A stretch of DNA of 64,000 bases, from positions 1,612,292 to 1,676,291 of the forward strand of contig NZ_CP022163.1 of NCBI RefSeq assembly GCF_002305855.1. Direction: 5' to 3'. The notes under the pieces are model-generated. The model was not told the origin of the DNA. It saw nothing but the letters and a program-made list of their open reading frames with translations, and did not search any database. The DNA comes from Melittangium boletus DSM 14713. GTDB taxonomy: Bacteria; Myxococcota; Myxococcia; Myxococcales; Myxococcaceae. The position numbers and the translations under genes were made by a program. The first letter of the stretch is position 1. Each line of letters opens with the position of its first letter. Shown here in pieces: positions 42,031 through 50,483 of the stretch.

Positions 42031-42843
42031 ATGACGACCGAACTCAAGAACCAGGTACGCCAACAGGATGCCAGCGTCCTGGCCCAGGGCTACTCGCCCG
42101 CCATCCGAGCCATGGAGGTGGTCAGCATCCTCGCCTTCGTGGGGCTCGAGACCGCGCTCGTCTGGCGGCTGTGGGGCAACCCCCATGTGGGACCCTGGCT
42201 GGTGCTCAGCGCCGTGATCCTCGGCTACCTGGCCGCGGACTTCGTCTCCGGGCTCGTCCACTGGATGGGCGACACGTGGGGCTCCACCGACATGCCGGTG
42301 CTGGGCAAGGCCTTCATCCGCCCCTTCCGCGAGCACCACGTGGATGAGAAGGCCATCACCCGCCACGACTTCGTGGAGACCAACGGCAACAACTGCCTCG
42401 TGTCACTGCCCGTGGCGCTGCTGGCGCTGCTGGTCCCCCACTCGAGCGCCTCGTGGGTGTTCCTCTCCACCTTCCTCGGGGCGATGATCTTCTGGGTGAT
42501 GGCGACCAACCAGTTCCACAAGTGGTCCCACACGGACGCTCCGCCCGCGATCATCGGCTTCCTGCAGCGCGTGCACCTCATCCTGCCGCCGGACCACCAC
42601 CGCGTTCACCACACGTCGCCCTACGACAAGTACTACTGCATCACCGTGGGCTGGATGAACAAGCCGCTCGCCCTCATCGGCTTCTTCTCCGGCATGGAGC
42701 GCCTCATCACCTGGGTGACGGGCGCCCTTCCGCGCAAGGACGACATCGGCACCGAGGCCGCGCTGGAGCTCGTCCAGGCCCAGGAGCAGGCCGAGCCATC
42801 CGAGGCACTGGCCGAGTCGGCCACGCCCGTCAGCCAGGCCTGA
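42031..42843 (+). CDS. carF: plasmanylethanolamine desaturase CarF
   Basis: A 270-residue membrane protein of the TMEM189/Kua family, which introduces the vinyl-ether bond of plasmalogens. The His-rich di-iron motifs are visible: HWMGDTWG, REHHVDEKAITRHDF, NQFHKWSH, DHHRVHHTSPYDKYYC. In Myxococcus xanthus CarF makes plasmalogens needed for singlet-oxygen signalling that switches on light-induced carotenoid genes. The C-terminal 30 residues are Glu/Ala-rich. ATG 42031 is chosen for GGGAG five bases upstream; ATG 42010 is in frame but has a poorer site. Orthology to CarF is inferred from family plus taxon. Confidence 0.93.
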   Translation: MTTELKNQVRQQDASVLAQGYSPAIRAMEVVSILAFVGLETALVWRLWGNPHVGPWLVLSAVILGYLAADFVSGLVHWMGDTWGSTDMPVLGKAFIRPFREHHVDEKAITRHDFVETNGNNCLVSLPVALLALLVPHSSASWVFLSTFLGAMIFWVMATNQFHKWSHTDAPPAIIGFLQRVHLILPPDHHRVHHTSPYDKYYCITVGWMNKPLALIGFFSGMERLITWVTGALPRKDDIGTEAALELVQAQEQAEPSEALAESATPVSQA

Positions 42844-42866
42844 GCGGGACGCCCGAGCGGACCTGG

Positions 42867-43685
42867 CTAGAAGGACAGGTCCACCTGCTCGGCCGAGGCG
42901 ATGGGGCGCCCGAGGAACCGCGCCCCGACCTCCACGAAGCGCTCCGGCACGTCCGTGACGAAGGTGTGATGGGTGGGCACCCCGCCCCCGCGCGCCAGCA
43001 GCCCCTGCTCCTCCAGGAGCTGAGCCACCACGTGGACCGTGGCCTCGGCCGAGTCCACCAGCGTCACCTGCGGCCCGACGACCTCTGCGATGATGTCCTT
43101 GAGCAGCGGGTAGTGCGTGCAGCCCAGCACCAGCGTGTCCACCCCATTCTGGACGAAGTCCGCCAGGTACTCGCGCGCCACCAGCCGGGGCACGTCCCCC
43201 GACAACCACCCCTCCTCCGCCAGCGGCACGAAGAGCGGACAGGCCCGCGCCTTCACCTTCACCCCCTCTGGCCCGGCCGCCGCTTCCAACTCGCGCTGGT
43301 AGGCCCCGGAGCGGATGGTGCCCGGCGTTCCGATGACGCCCACCTGGCCCCCGCGGGTACGCCGCAACGCCGCCCTCGCCCCGGGAGCGATGACGCCCAC
43401 CACGGGAACCGGCAGCGCCGCCGACAGGGCCGGCAGCGCCACCGCCGAGGCCGTGTTGCACGCCACCACCAGCAGCTTGATGCCCCGCTCCATCAGGAAC
43501 GCCGCGTTCTTGAGCGAGTAGCGCGTCACCACCTCGCCGGACTTGGTGCCGTAGGGCACGCGCGCCGTGTCCCCCAGGTAGAGCGTGCTCTCGTGGGGAA
43601 GGTGGGACAGCAGGGACTTGAGGACGGTGAGACCTCCAACGCCCGAGTCGAAAACCCCGATGGGACTGTGGCTTTCTGGCCGCAT
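42867..43685 (-). CDS. murI: glutamate racemase
   Basis: A 272-residue cofactor-independent racemase that makes D-glutamate for peptidoglycan. The two catalytic cysteines are Cys76 in VVACNTAS and Cys189 in LGCTHYPL; the N-terminal GVFDSGVGGLTVLK is typical. ATG 43685 fits the family start; a longer version to 43721 adds 12 residues without support. It converges on carF with a 23-base gap. Confidence 0.95.
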   Translation of the reverse strand: MRPESHSPIGVFDSGVGGLTVLKSLLSHLPHESTLYLGDTARVPYGTKSGEVVTRYSLKNAAFLMERGIKLLVVACNTASAVALPALSAALPVPVVGVIAPGARAALRRTRGGQVGVIGTPGTIRSGAYQRELEAAAGPEGVKVKARACPLFVPLAEEGWLSGDVPRLVAREYLADFVQNGVDTLVLGCTHYPLLKDIIAEVVGPQVTLVDSAEATVHVVAQLLEEQGLLARGGGVPTHHTFVTDVPERFVEVGARFLGRPIASAEQVDLSF

Positions 43686-43742
43686 GCAGGGGGGCTCTAT
43701 CACGAATGATGCCAACGCCAAGCGCGCCCCCCGTAAACACGA

Positions 43743-43768
43743 AGGGCCGAGGCTCGCGCCCCGGCCCT
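43743..43768 (-). terminator. possible terminator after lipoprotein gene
   Basis: On the minus strand, AGGGCCG (43762-43768 complement) and CGGCCCT (43743-43749 complement) form a 7-base-pair GC stem followed by a T-rich stretch (TTCGTGTTTACG). It lies between the lipoprotein gene at 43792 and murI. The U-tract is interrupted, so strength is uncertain. Confidence 0.4.
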
Positions 43769-43791
43769 CCTGGCAACCTACCCGCCGCCGG

Positions 43792-44880
43792 CTAGTACTT
43801 GCGCTGCAGCTCCAGGATGGTGGCCTGCGCCTCGGTCTTCTGCACGAAGGCCTTCACCGTCAGCACGGGCTCGTCGTGGTTCTCGCTGGAGTAGGCGATG
43901 CGCGAGCCATTCACGCCGCGGATGAACACCCGGTAGTCACCCGGCGGCAGGAAGCGGTAGTTGAGGTAGTTGTGCGGGTCGGTGCAGGGCTGCGCATCCC
44001 CGTCCTCGCCATAGACGAGCTTGTTCGTCGCCAGGTTGCGCATGTTGACGCGGAGCTCGGACACCCCCGCCTGGGCACACGTCCTGGCGAGGGAGCCGTC
44101 GCGCAGATCCCAGCTCAGCGTCATGCCGCCCACGGCCATCAGCTTGAACGACGCGAAGATGGGGCTGCCCGCCTGCGTCGTCAGCGGCTCCTTGCGGTAG
44201 TAGTAGGGCGTCTCGCCGGAGCCGGAGACCCGCACTCCCACCAACTCGATGGTGTGGGCGCCTGGCGCCAGGTAGGGCGAGGACACCTGGTTGGTGCCGA
44301 TGCCCTTCTCGCACTGGAGGCGCGTCCACTCGCCCCCGTCGATGCGCACGTCCACATGCGTGGCGCCCGCCTGGTTGCAGTCCGGGTTGGAGCTGCTGGT
44401 GTTGGCCTCGAAGGACCAGGAGATGTAGGCGAACGAGCTCTGGCCTCCCTTGGGGGTCAGATTGACGTTCACCCGCGTGTCGCCGTTCACCGCGAAGTTG
44501 CCGCTGGCCTGGTAGAGGACGCGGTTGTCGTAGGAGAGGGCCTCGAGCGTGTAGCCATAGCTCTTGGGCGCGAAGTCGTGCAGGACGATGCCGTCCGTGC
44601 CGAGGGTGTTGCAGGCATAGACGCCCCCGTTGTGGAGCTTCTCCCCCGGAATGGTGATGCGGATGTTCTTGACGTCGGGCACATCCGAGCACCGGCCGGC
44701 GCCCACGTTGGCGAACGTCCACAGGAAGGTGAGATCCCCGGAGACCTGGACGGGAGGCGGAGGCGGGGGGGTCGGGGTGCAGCAGGGGCCCCCGTGATCG
44801 GGACCATCGTTGTCGACGATGATGCAACCCGTGCCGCCCATGGCGATGCAGAGGAATGCAACGAGCAATCTGGCGTTCAT
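43792..44880 (-). CDS. lipoprotein with three beta-domain repeats
   Basis: A 362-residue protein with a lipobox (AMGGTGC), a Pro-rich linker (CCTPTPPPPPP), then three similar beta-sandwich-like units of about 100 residues. Each starts with a strand pattern like LTFLWTF, FAYISWSFE or MTLSWDL, followed by a Cys (GAGRCSD, NPDCNQAG, ARTCAQAG) and a short basic-acidic run (VKNIRITI, VDVRIDGG, ELRVNMRN). It is probably anchored in the outer membrane and surface-exposed. It is divergent from the tol operon; no known family is recognised. Confidence 0.7.
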   Translation of the reverse strand: MNARLLVAFLCIAMGGTGCIIVDNDGPDHGGPCCTPTPPPPPPVQVSGDLTFLWTFANVGAGRCSDVPDVKNIRITIPGEKLHNGGVYACNTLGTDGIVLHDFAPKSYGYTLEALSYDNRVLYQASGNFAVNGDTRVNVNLTPKGGQSSFAYISWSFEANTSSSNPDCNQAGATHVDVRIDGGEWTRLQCEKGIGTNQVSSPYLAPGAHTIELVGVRVSGSGETPYYYRKEPLTTQAGSPIFASFKLMAVGGMTLSWDLRDGSLARTCAQAGVSELRVNMRNLATNKLVYGEDGDAQPCTDPHNYLNYRFLPPGDYRVFIRGVNGSRIAYSSENHDEPVLTVKAFVQKTEAQATILELQRKY

Positions 44881-45086
44881 GAAGCGCCCTCGAATGGGGA
44901 GATGGGGGAGCGGGCAAGCAGCCCGTCACACCCCTCCTGGACGCCCCACCTGGGGAATTATTCACTGTTTCATCGCAGCGGCAATCGACCCCGCTTCTCC
45001 ACCGGCTTTGGTTTGACCACCCCTGGACCTGGTGTTACGGCCTGCACCCCATGCTGATGCCCCGTTTCCCCCTGGCGCTGGGCGCC

Positions 45087-45761
45087 ATGAACTACCTGCA
45101 GATCCTCCGGGACGCCTCGTTGCTGGAGCTGGGCGTGCTGGGTCTGCTCATGCTCGTGTCGGTCGCGTCCTGGGCGCTCATCGCGCTCAAGGCCACCCAG
45201 CTGTCCCGCGCCCGGGCCCAGTCGCTCGCGTTCCTCGACACCTTCTGGAAGGCCTCGCGGCTGGAGAGCATCTACCAGGACGCCCAGAAGCTGGAGGGCT
45301 CGCCGCTGTCCAAGGTGTTCTGCGCGGGCTACGAGGAGCTGAGCAAGCTCGCCCAGACGAAGGACGGCACGGAAGGGGCCATGGCCGAGCGGCTCGGTGG
45401 CATCGAGAACGTGGAGCGGGCGCTCAACCGGGCCTCGACGAACCAGCTCACGGATCTGGAGGCGCGCGTGTCCTTCCTGGGCACCGTGGGTTCGGCCTCG
45501 CCCTTCGTGGGGCTGTTCGGCACCGTCATCGGCATCCTCAACGCCTTCAACTCCATCGCCGAGCAGGGCAACGCCACGCTCGCCACGGTGGCGGCCCCCG
45601 TGGGCAACGCGCTCTTCGCCACGGCGGCGGGCCTGTTCGCCGCCATCCCCGCGGTGGTGGCCTACAACTCGTTCGTCAGCCGCATCAAGGTGTTCGACAC
45701 GGAGATGGCCAACTTCTCCGCGGACTTCCTCAACATCGTCAAGCGGCACTTCTTCCGCTAG
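45087..45761 (+). CDS. tolQ: Tol-Pal proton channel subunit TolQ
   Basis: About 224 residues, with three membrane helices in the MotA/TolQ/ExbB arrangement: one near the N-terminus (LGLLMLVSVASWALIAL) and two toward the end (TVGSASPFVGLFGTVIGIL, AAGLFAAIPAVVAYNSFV). It forms the proton channel with TolR that energises the Tol-Pal system for outer-membrane constriction at division. ATG 45087 aligns with the E. coli TolQ start (MNYLQILRDASLL); ATG 45051 is in frame. A TTGACC box at 45013 may belong to the operon promoter. Confidence 0.92.
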   Translation: MNYLQILRDASLLELGVLGLLMLVSVASWALIALKATQLSRARAQSLAFLDTFWKASRLESIYQDAQKLEGSPLSKVFCAGYEELSKLAQTKDGTEGAMAERLGGIENVERALNRASTNQLTDLEARVSFLGTVGSASPFVGLFGTVIGILNAFNSIAEQGNATLATVAAPVGNALFATAAGLFAAIPAVVAYNSFVSRIKVFDTEMANFSADFLNIVKRHFFR

Positions 45762-45773
45762 GGGCACGACGCC

Positions 45774-46238
45774 ATGGGCATGGGCTCCAACAGAGGCGGT
45801 AGCGGCCGCGTCACCATGAGCGAGATCAACGTCACGCCCATGGTGGACGTGATGCTCGTGTTGCTCATCATCTTCATGGTGACCGCGCCCCTCATCCAGC
45901 AGGGCGTGAAGGTGAACCTGCCCGAGGCGCGCGCGGCGGCCGTGGAGGCCTCCGACAAGAAGCTGGTGCTGTCCATCGACGCGCAGAAGCGCATCTACAT
46001 CGGCGAGGCCGAGGTGCCCGCGGCGGAGCTGGAGACGAAGCTCGCGAGCAACGCCAAGGCCCAGGCCGACAAGGAGCTCTACCTCCACGCGGACCGGGAC
46101 GTGCCCTATGGCGTGGTGGTGGACGTGATGGCCGCCGCCCAGCGCGCCGGCATCACCAACGTGGGGATGATCACCGATCCCACGACGGCCGCCCGGGCGC
46201 CCTCCTCCACCAAGGGCAAGAAAGAGGCGCGGCGCTAG
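45774..46238 (+). CDS. tolR: Tol-Pal subunit TolR
   Basis: A 154-residue ExbD/TolR protein with one N-terminal membrane helix (VDVMLVLLIIFMVTAP), including the proton-carrying Asp just before it, and a periplasmic domain. The SEINVTPMVDVMLVL segment is the family hallmark. It couples proton flow from TolQ to TolA. It lies 12 bases after tolQ. Confidence 0.94.
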   Translation: MGMGSNRGGSGRVTMSEINVTPMVDVMLVLLIIFMVTAPLIQQGVKVNLPEARAAAVEASDKKLVLSIDAQKRIYIGEAEVPAAELETKLASNAKAQADKELYLHADRDVPYGVVVDVMAAAQRAGITNVGMITDPTTAARAPSSTKGKKEARR

Positions 46239-46241
46239 CCC

Positions 46242-47018
46242 ATGCACCCCGCCGTCAATCAGAGCCTGCTGGTGCCCCGGCGCTCGCCCGTGGGCCGCTT
46301 CCTGACCTTCTCCGTGGTGGGGCACGCCGGGGTCCTTCTGTGCGTGGTGCTCTACAACACCTTCTTCCAGGCTCCGCCCATCCGGGTGGAGCCCACGCCC
46401 ATCCGCGCCACGCTGGTGCGCCAGGGCAAGCCCCGCGACGAGAAGCTGCTGCCCCGCAAGGAGCAGCCGCCCCCGCCGCCGCCCAAGAAGGTGGAGGCAC
46501 CGCCCTCGCCCACGCCGCCCCCGCCCGAGCCCCCCAAGGTGGCCGTGCCCGTGCCCGGCGTGAAGCCGGAGCCCGCCCCCAAGCCCACGTCCTCTCCCGG
46601 AGAGACCAAGGGAGAGAACCGGAGGGATCGGCTCTTCGGCGCCTTCGACAAGTTCGCCAAGTCCTCGAAGCAGGAGGAAGACCCCGAGGGCGCCGAGGAC
46701 GGAGACCCCAACGGGGACGCCGCCAAGGCCGAGGGGGAGCGCTATTTCGGCCTGCTGTCCTCCCAGGTGCGCCGCCACTACAACGTCGCGGACACCATTC
46801 CCGAGTCCGAGCGCCTGTACCTCAAGGCCCAGGTGGCCATGCGCCTGAGCCGCACCGGCGAGGTCATCGAGGCACGCCTGGCCAAGGCCAGCGGCAACAC
46901 CCTCTTCGACTCCGCCGTGCTCTCCGCGGTGACCAAGGCCTCCCCCTTCTCGCCTCCCCCCACTCACTTGAGGGACACGCTGCAAAAGAGCGGCATCGTC
47001 CTGGAGTTCAGTCCGTGA
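46242..47018 (+). CDS. tolA: TolA-like TonB-domain energy transducer
   Basis: A 258-residue protein: one N-terminal membrane helix (about 18-40), a long Pro/Lys-rich periplasmic linker (about 45-120), an acidic segment, and a C-terminal TonB/TolA domain (about 165-258, VRRHYNVADTIPESERLYLK and GNTLFDSAVLSAV). Its position between tolR and tolB identifies it as the TolA equivalent, although it is shorter than E. coli TolA and has a Pro-rich linker like TonB. The stop overlaps the tolB GTG. Confidence 0.88.
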   Translation: MHPAVNQSLLVPRRSPVGRFLTFSVVGHAGVLLCVVLYNTFFQAPPIRVEPTPIRATLVRQGKPRDEKLLPRKEQPPPPPPKKVEAPPSPTPPPPEPPKVAVPVPGVKPEPAPKPTSSPGETKGENRRDRLFGAFDKFAKSSKQEEDPEGAEDGDPNGDAAKAEGERYFGLLSSQVRRHYNVADTIPESERLYLKAQVAMRLSRTGEVIEARLAKASGNTLFDSAVLSAVTKASPFSPPPTHLRDTLQKSGIVLEFSP

Positions 47019-48301
47019 ACGCGAAAGCCCTCCTCCTGTGCCTGCTGGTGTCGCCGCTCGCCGCGCTCGCCCAGGCCCCCGTCATCCAGATCTCCGGCGC
47101 CAACTTCCGGCCCCTGCCCCTGGCGCTCTCCACCCCGCTCGTGCAGGGCACGGAGTCCAAGGCGACCACCCAGCCCGTGGATGACGCGCTGCTCTTCGAC
47201 CTGCGCGCCTCCGGGCTCTTCCAGGTGCTCGACCGCGCGAGCTTCCTCGCCGACGCCAAGGAAGGCATGACGGCGGGCAGCATCAACTTCTCGCGCTGGG
47301 CGGACGTGGGCGCCGAGTCCCTGGTGAAGTACTCGCTCGCGCGGGACGGAAGCGAGCTCAAGGCCGAGGCGCGCGTGTTCAACGTGGGCAACGGCCGCGA
47401 GGAATTCAAGACGGCCCAGAGCGCTCCCGCCACGCAGCCCTCGCTGCTCGCGCACAAGGTGGCCGACGCCATCTACCGCTACTACACCCGCGAGCCGAGC
47501 CCCTTCCTGTCCTCCATCACCTACGTGCGCAAGTCGGGCAAGAACAAGGACGTGTGGGTGGCGGACTGGGACGGCCGCAACGCCCGGCAGATGACCAGCG
47601 GCGGCATCAACGTGCTGCCCGCGCTCGGGCCGGACGGCGTGGTGGGCTACACCTCCTACCAGGAGGGCAAGCCCGACCTGTACGTGCAGAAGGGCGCGGG
47701 GCTGACGCGGCTCAAGACGAACGAGGGACAGATGGCCACCGGCATCGCCTTCTCGCCGGATGGCAAGCGCGTCGCGTACGCCCTGGCCGATGGCGAGAGC
47801 GCTCAAATCTGGGTGGCGAACACGGAAGGCGGCGGCGCCAGGCAACTCACCGACACCCGCTTCGGCATCAACACCAGTCCCGCCTGGTCGCCGGATGGCA
47901 AGCGCATCGCCTTCGTGTCCAACCGGGGCGGCTCGCCCCAGGTGTACGTCATGGCCGCGGACGGCTCGGGCGTCCGGCGGCTCACCTTCCAGGGCAACTA
48001 CAACCAGACGCCGAGCTGGTCGCCTCGGGGAGACCTCATCGCCTTCACCGCGCGCGACGAGCGCAACGCCTTCGATCTCTTCACCGTCCAGGTGGACAGC
48101 GGGAAGATCTCCCGCCTCACCCAGGACCAGGGCGACAACGAGGAGCCGAGCTTCTCACCCAACGGGCGCCTGCTGATCTTCACCTCCAAGCGCGCGGGAG
48201 CCTCGCAGCTCTTCGTCATGACGGCGGAGGGCAACAACCAGATGCCCCTGCCCTCGCCCAAGGACAAGGCCGAGATCACCACGCCCGACTGGGGCCGCTG
48301 A
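47015..48301 (+). CDS. tolB: Tol-Pal periplasmic propeller protein TolB
   Basis: A 428-residue periplasmic protein: signal peptide (1-19), N-terminal TolB domain (about 25-150), and a six-bladed WD40-like propeller with repeated FSPDGKRVAYA, WSPDGKRIAFVSNRGG, WSPRGDLIAFTA, FSPNGRLLIFTS units. It links the inner-membrane Tol complex with Pal. GTG 47015 overlaps the TolA stop and gives the proper signal peptide. No pal gene follows in the window. Confidence 0.95.
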   Translation: MNAKALLLCLLVSPLAALAQAPVIQISGANFRPLPLALSTPLVQGTESKATTQPVDDALLFDLRASGLFQVLDRASFLADAKEGMTAGSINFSRWADVGAESLVKYSLARDGSELKAEARVFNVGNGREEFKTAQSAPATQPSLLAHKVADAIYRYYTREPSPFLSSITYVRKSGKNKDVWVADWDGRNARQMTSGGINVLPALGPDGVVGYTSYQEGKPDLYVQKGAGLTRLKTNEGQMATGIAFSPDGKRVAYALADGESAQIWVANTEGGGARQLTDTRFGINTSPAWSPDGKRIAFVSNRGGSPQVYVMAADGSGVRRLTFQGNYNQTPSWSPRGDLIAFTARDERNAFDLFTVQVDSGKISRLTQDQGDNEEPSFSPNGRLLIFTSKRAGASQLFVMTAEGNNQMPLPSPKDKAEITTPDWGR

Positions 48302-48354
48302 GCCCTCGCTTCTCCCTGGGAGCCTCCGGGGGGACGGGCTACACTCCGGGTACC

Positions 48355-49539
48355 ATGGACAGCTCCCCCCTGCGTGCCCATTGGTCGCTCGACCCCGACG
48401 TGACCTTCCTCAATCACGGCTCCTTCGGCGCCTGCCCCACCCGCGTGCTGGAGGAGCAGTCCCGGCTGCGCGCGCGCATGGAGGCCAACCCCGTGCGCTT
48501 CCTCCACCGGGAACTGCCAGCGTTGGCCGACGCGGCCCGGGAATCCCTCGGGAACTTCCTCGACGCGAACCCCGACGACCTGGCCTTCCTCCCCAACGCC
48601 ACCACGGGCGTCAACACCGTGCTGCGCTCGTTGCGCTTCGCGCCCGGTGACGAGCTGCTCACCACGGACCATGAGTACAACGCCTCGCGCAACGCGCTCG
48701 ACTTCGTGGCCCAGGAATGGGGCGTGACGGTGGTGGTGGCCCGGCTGCCCTGGCCCCTGCCCTCGTCCCAGGCGGTGGTGGACGCGGTGCTGTCCCACGT
48801 CACCGAGCGCACCCGGCTGCTGCTCGTCGACCACGTCACCAGTCAGACGGGCCTCGTGCTGCCCGTGGCCTCGCTCGTGCGCGCATTGAAGACCCGGGGC
48901 GTGGAAACCCTCGTGGATGGAGCCCACGGCCCCGGCCAGGTGCCCGTGTCCCTGCGCGAGCTCGGCGCCGCGTACTACACCGGCAACTGCCACAAATGGA
49001 TGTGCAGCCCCAAGGGCGCCGCCTTCCTCTATGTGCGCCGCGACCTCCAGCCCGGCATCCGCCCCCTCGTCATCAGCCACGGGTACAACTCCCGGCGCGA
49101 GGACCGCTCCCGCTTCCGCCTGGACTTCGACTGGATGGGGACGAACGATCCCACCCCCGCGCTGTGCATCCCCACCGCCCTCGAGACCGTGGACCGCCTG
49201 ATTCCCGGAGGCTGGACCGAGGTGATGGCGCGCAACCGCGCCCAGGCCCTCGCGGCGAGGAGCCTGTTGCACCAGAAGCTCGGCGGCGCCCCCCGCTGCC
49301 CCGAGGACATGGTCGGCTCCATGGCCACCGTCGCCCTCCCCAATGGCTTTCCCGAGGAGCCCTCGGCGCTCGGGCTGGATCCCCTCCAGGAGCGGCTCTT
49401 CGACGAGCATCGCATCGAGGTGCAGATCACCCCCTGGCCGCGCGCCCCCCAGCGCCATGTCCGGATCTCCGCCCAGCTCTATAACTCACACGCCGAGTAC
49501 CAACGGCTCGCGGAAGCTTTGGTGGCGCTGCTGCGCTGA
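48355..49539 (+). CDS. class V aminotransferase, isopenicillin N epimerase-like
   Basis: A 394-residue PLP enzyme of the class V fold. The N-terminal FLNHGSFGACPTRVLEEQ and ATTGVNTVLRSL are typical of the isopenicillin N epimerase/cysteine desulfurase-like subgroup; the PLP Lys is in GNCHKWMCSPKG, preceded by VDGAHGPGQVPV (Asp ligand). Activity may be racemisation, desulfurisation or transamination; the substrate is unknown and there are no beta-lactam genes. ATG 48355 gives the family-like start. Followed 14 bases later by the Ppx/GppA gene. Confidence 0.87.
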   Translation: MDSSPLRAHWSLDPDVTFLNHGSFGACPTRVLEEQSRLRARMEANPVRFLHRELPALADAARESLGNFLDANPDDLAFLPNATTGVNTVLRSLRFAPGDELLTTDHEYNASRNALDFVAQEWGVTVVVARLPWPLPSSQAVVDAVLSHVTERTRLLLVDHVTSQTGLVLPVASLVRALKTRGVETLVDGAHGPGQVPVSLRELGAAYYTGNCHKWMCSPKGAAFLYVRRDLQPGIRPLVISHGYNSRREDRSRFRLDFDWMGTNDPTPALCIPTALETVDRLIPGGWTEVMARNRAQALAARSLLHQKLGGAPRCPEDMVGSMATVALPNGFPEEPSALGLDPLQERLFDEHRIEVQITPWPRAPQRHVRISAQLYNSHAEYQRLAEALVALLR

Positions 49540-49553
49540 GTAAGCTGCGCTGA

Positions 49554-50483
49554 ATGCCCCGATACGCCACCATCGACGTGGGGACCAACTCGGTCCTCCT
49601 GCTCGTCGCCGACCGCCAGCCCGACGGACGTTTCCAGGCCGTCCTGGAGCGCGCGGAAATCACCCGCCTGGGCCGAGGCGTGGATCAGAGCCGCCGCCTG
49701 TCGCCCGAGGGCATGGAAGCCACGCTCCAGGTGCTCAGTGACTTCGCCAGCGAGGCGAGGCAGCTCGGCGCGGAGGACATCGCCGTGTCCGCCACCAGCG
49801 CCGCGCGCGACGCCCAGAATGGCGCCGAGTTCCTCGCCGCCGCCCAGGCCCGCGCTGGCGTCACCGTGGAGATCATCGCCGGGGAACTGGAAGCCCAGTT
49901 GTCCTTCGGCTCGGCCTACGCGGACTTCGGCCGCGACGCGGGCGGCCCCCTGGTGGTGGTGGACATCGGCGGAGGCTCCACCGAGTTCATCTACGGGGAC
50001 ACCGCGGGCAAGGTCCTCTTCCGGCACAGCTTCGACGTGGGCGCGGTGCGCATGACCGAGCGCTTCATCCGCGCGGATCCCCCCTCCGCCGAGGAGCGGG
50101 CACGCCTGGAGGCCCACCTGCGAGAGACCTTCTCCGCGCTCCCCCCCTGCCCTCCGGGGGCCCGGTTGGTGGGCATCGCCGGCACGGTGACGACGCTCTA
50201 CACCCTGCAGCACGCCATCGACCCGTACGACGCCGAGCGAGTCCACGGCGGTGTGCTCACGCGCGCGGAGCTGGAGGCCCTGACGGACTCGCTGAGCCAG
50301 CGGACCCTCGCCGTGCGCCAGAAACTGCCCGGCCTGCAACCCAAGCGCGCGGACGTCATCCCCGCCGGGGCCTTCATCCTGCTGGAATCCCTGCGGGCGC
50401 TCGGACTCGAGCGCTGCCTCGTGAGTGACCGGGGCGTGCGTTGGGGCCTGCTCTCGCATCGCTTCGGAGTCCCCCGCACATGA
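49554..50483 (+). CDS. Ppx/GppA family phosphatase
   Basis: A 309-residue protein of the ASKHA fold. The phosphate loop IDVGTNSVLLLVADR is at the N-terminus, VVDIGGGSTEFIY is the second phosphate loop, and GIAGTVTTLYTL the third. It covers only the two ASKHA domains, without the C-terminal HD-type half of E. coli Ppx, so it hydrolyses polyphosphate or pppGpp as a short-type member. Which of these substrates cannot be decided. Its stop overlaps the start of the MFS gene (ATGA). Confidence 0.9.
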   Translation: MPRYATIDVGTNSVLLLVADRQPDGRFQAVLERAEITRLGRGVDQSRRLSPEGMEATLQVLSDFASEARQLGAEDIAVSATSAARDAQNGAEFLAAAQARAGVTVEIIAGELEAQLSFGSAYADFGRDAGGPLVVVDIGGGSTEFIYGDTAGKVLFRHSFDVGAVRMTERFIRADPPSAEERARLEAHLRETFSALPPCPPGARLVGIAGTVTTLYTLQHAIDPYDAERVHGGVLTRAELEALTDSLSQRTLAVRQKLPGLQPKRADVIPAGAFILLESLRALGLERCLVSDRGVRWGLLSHRFGVPRT

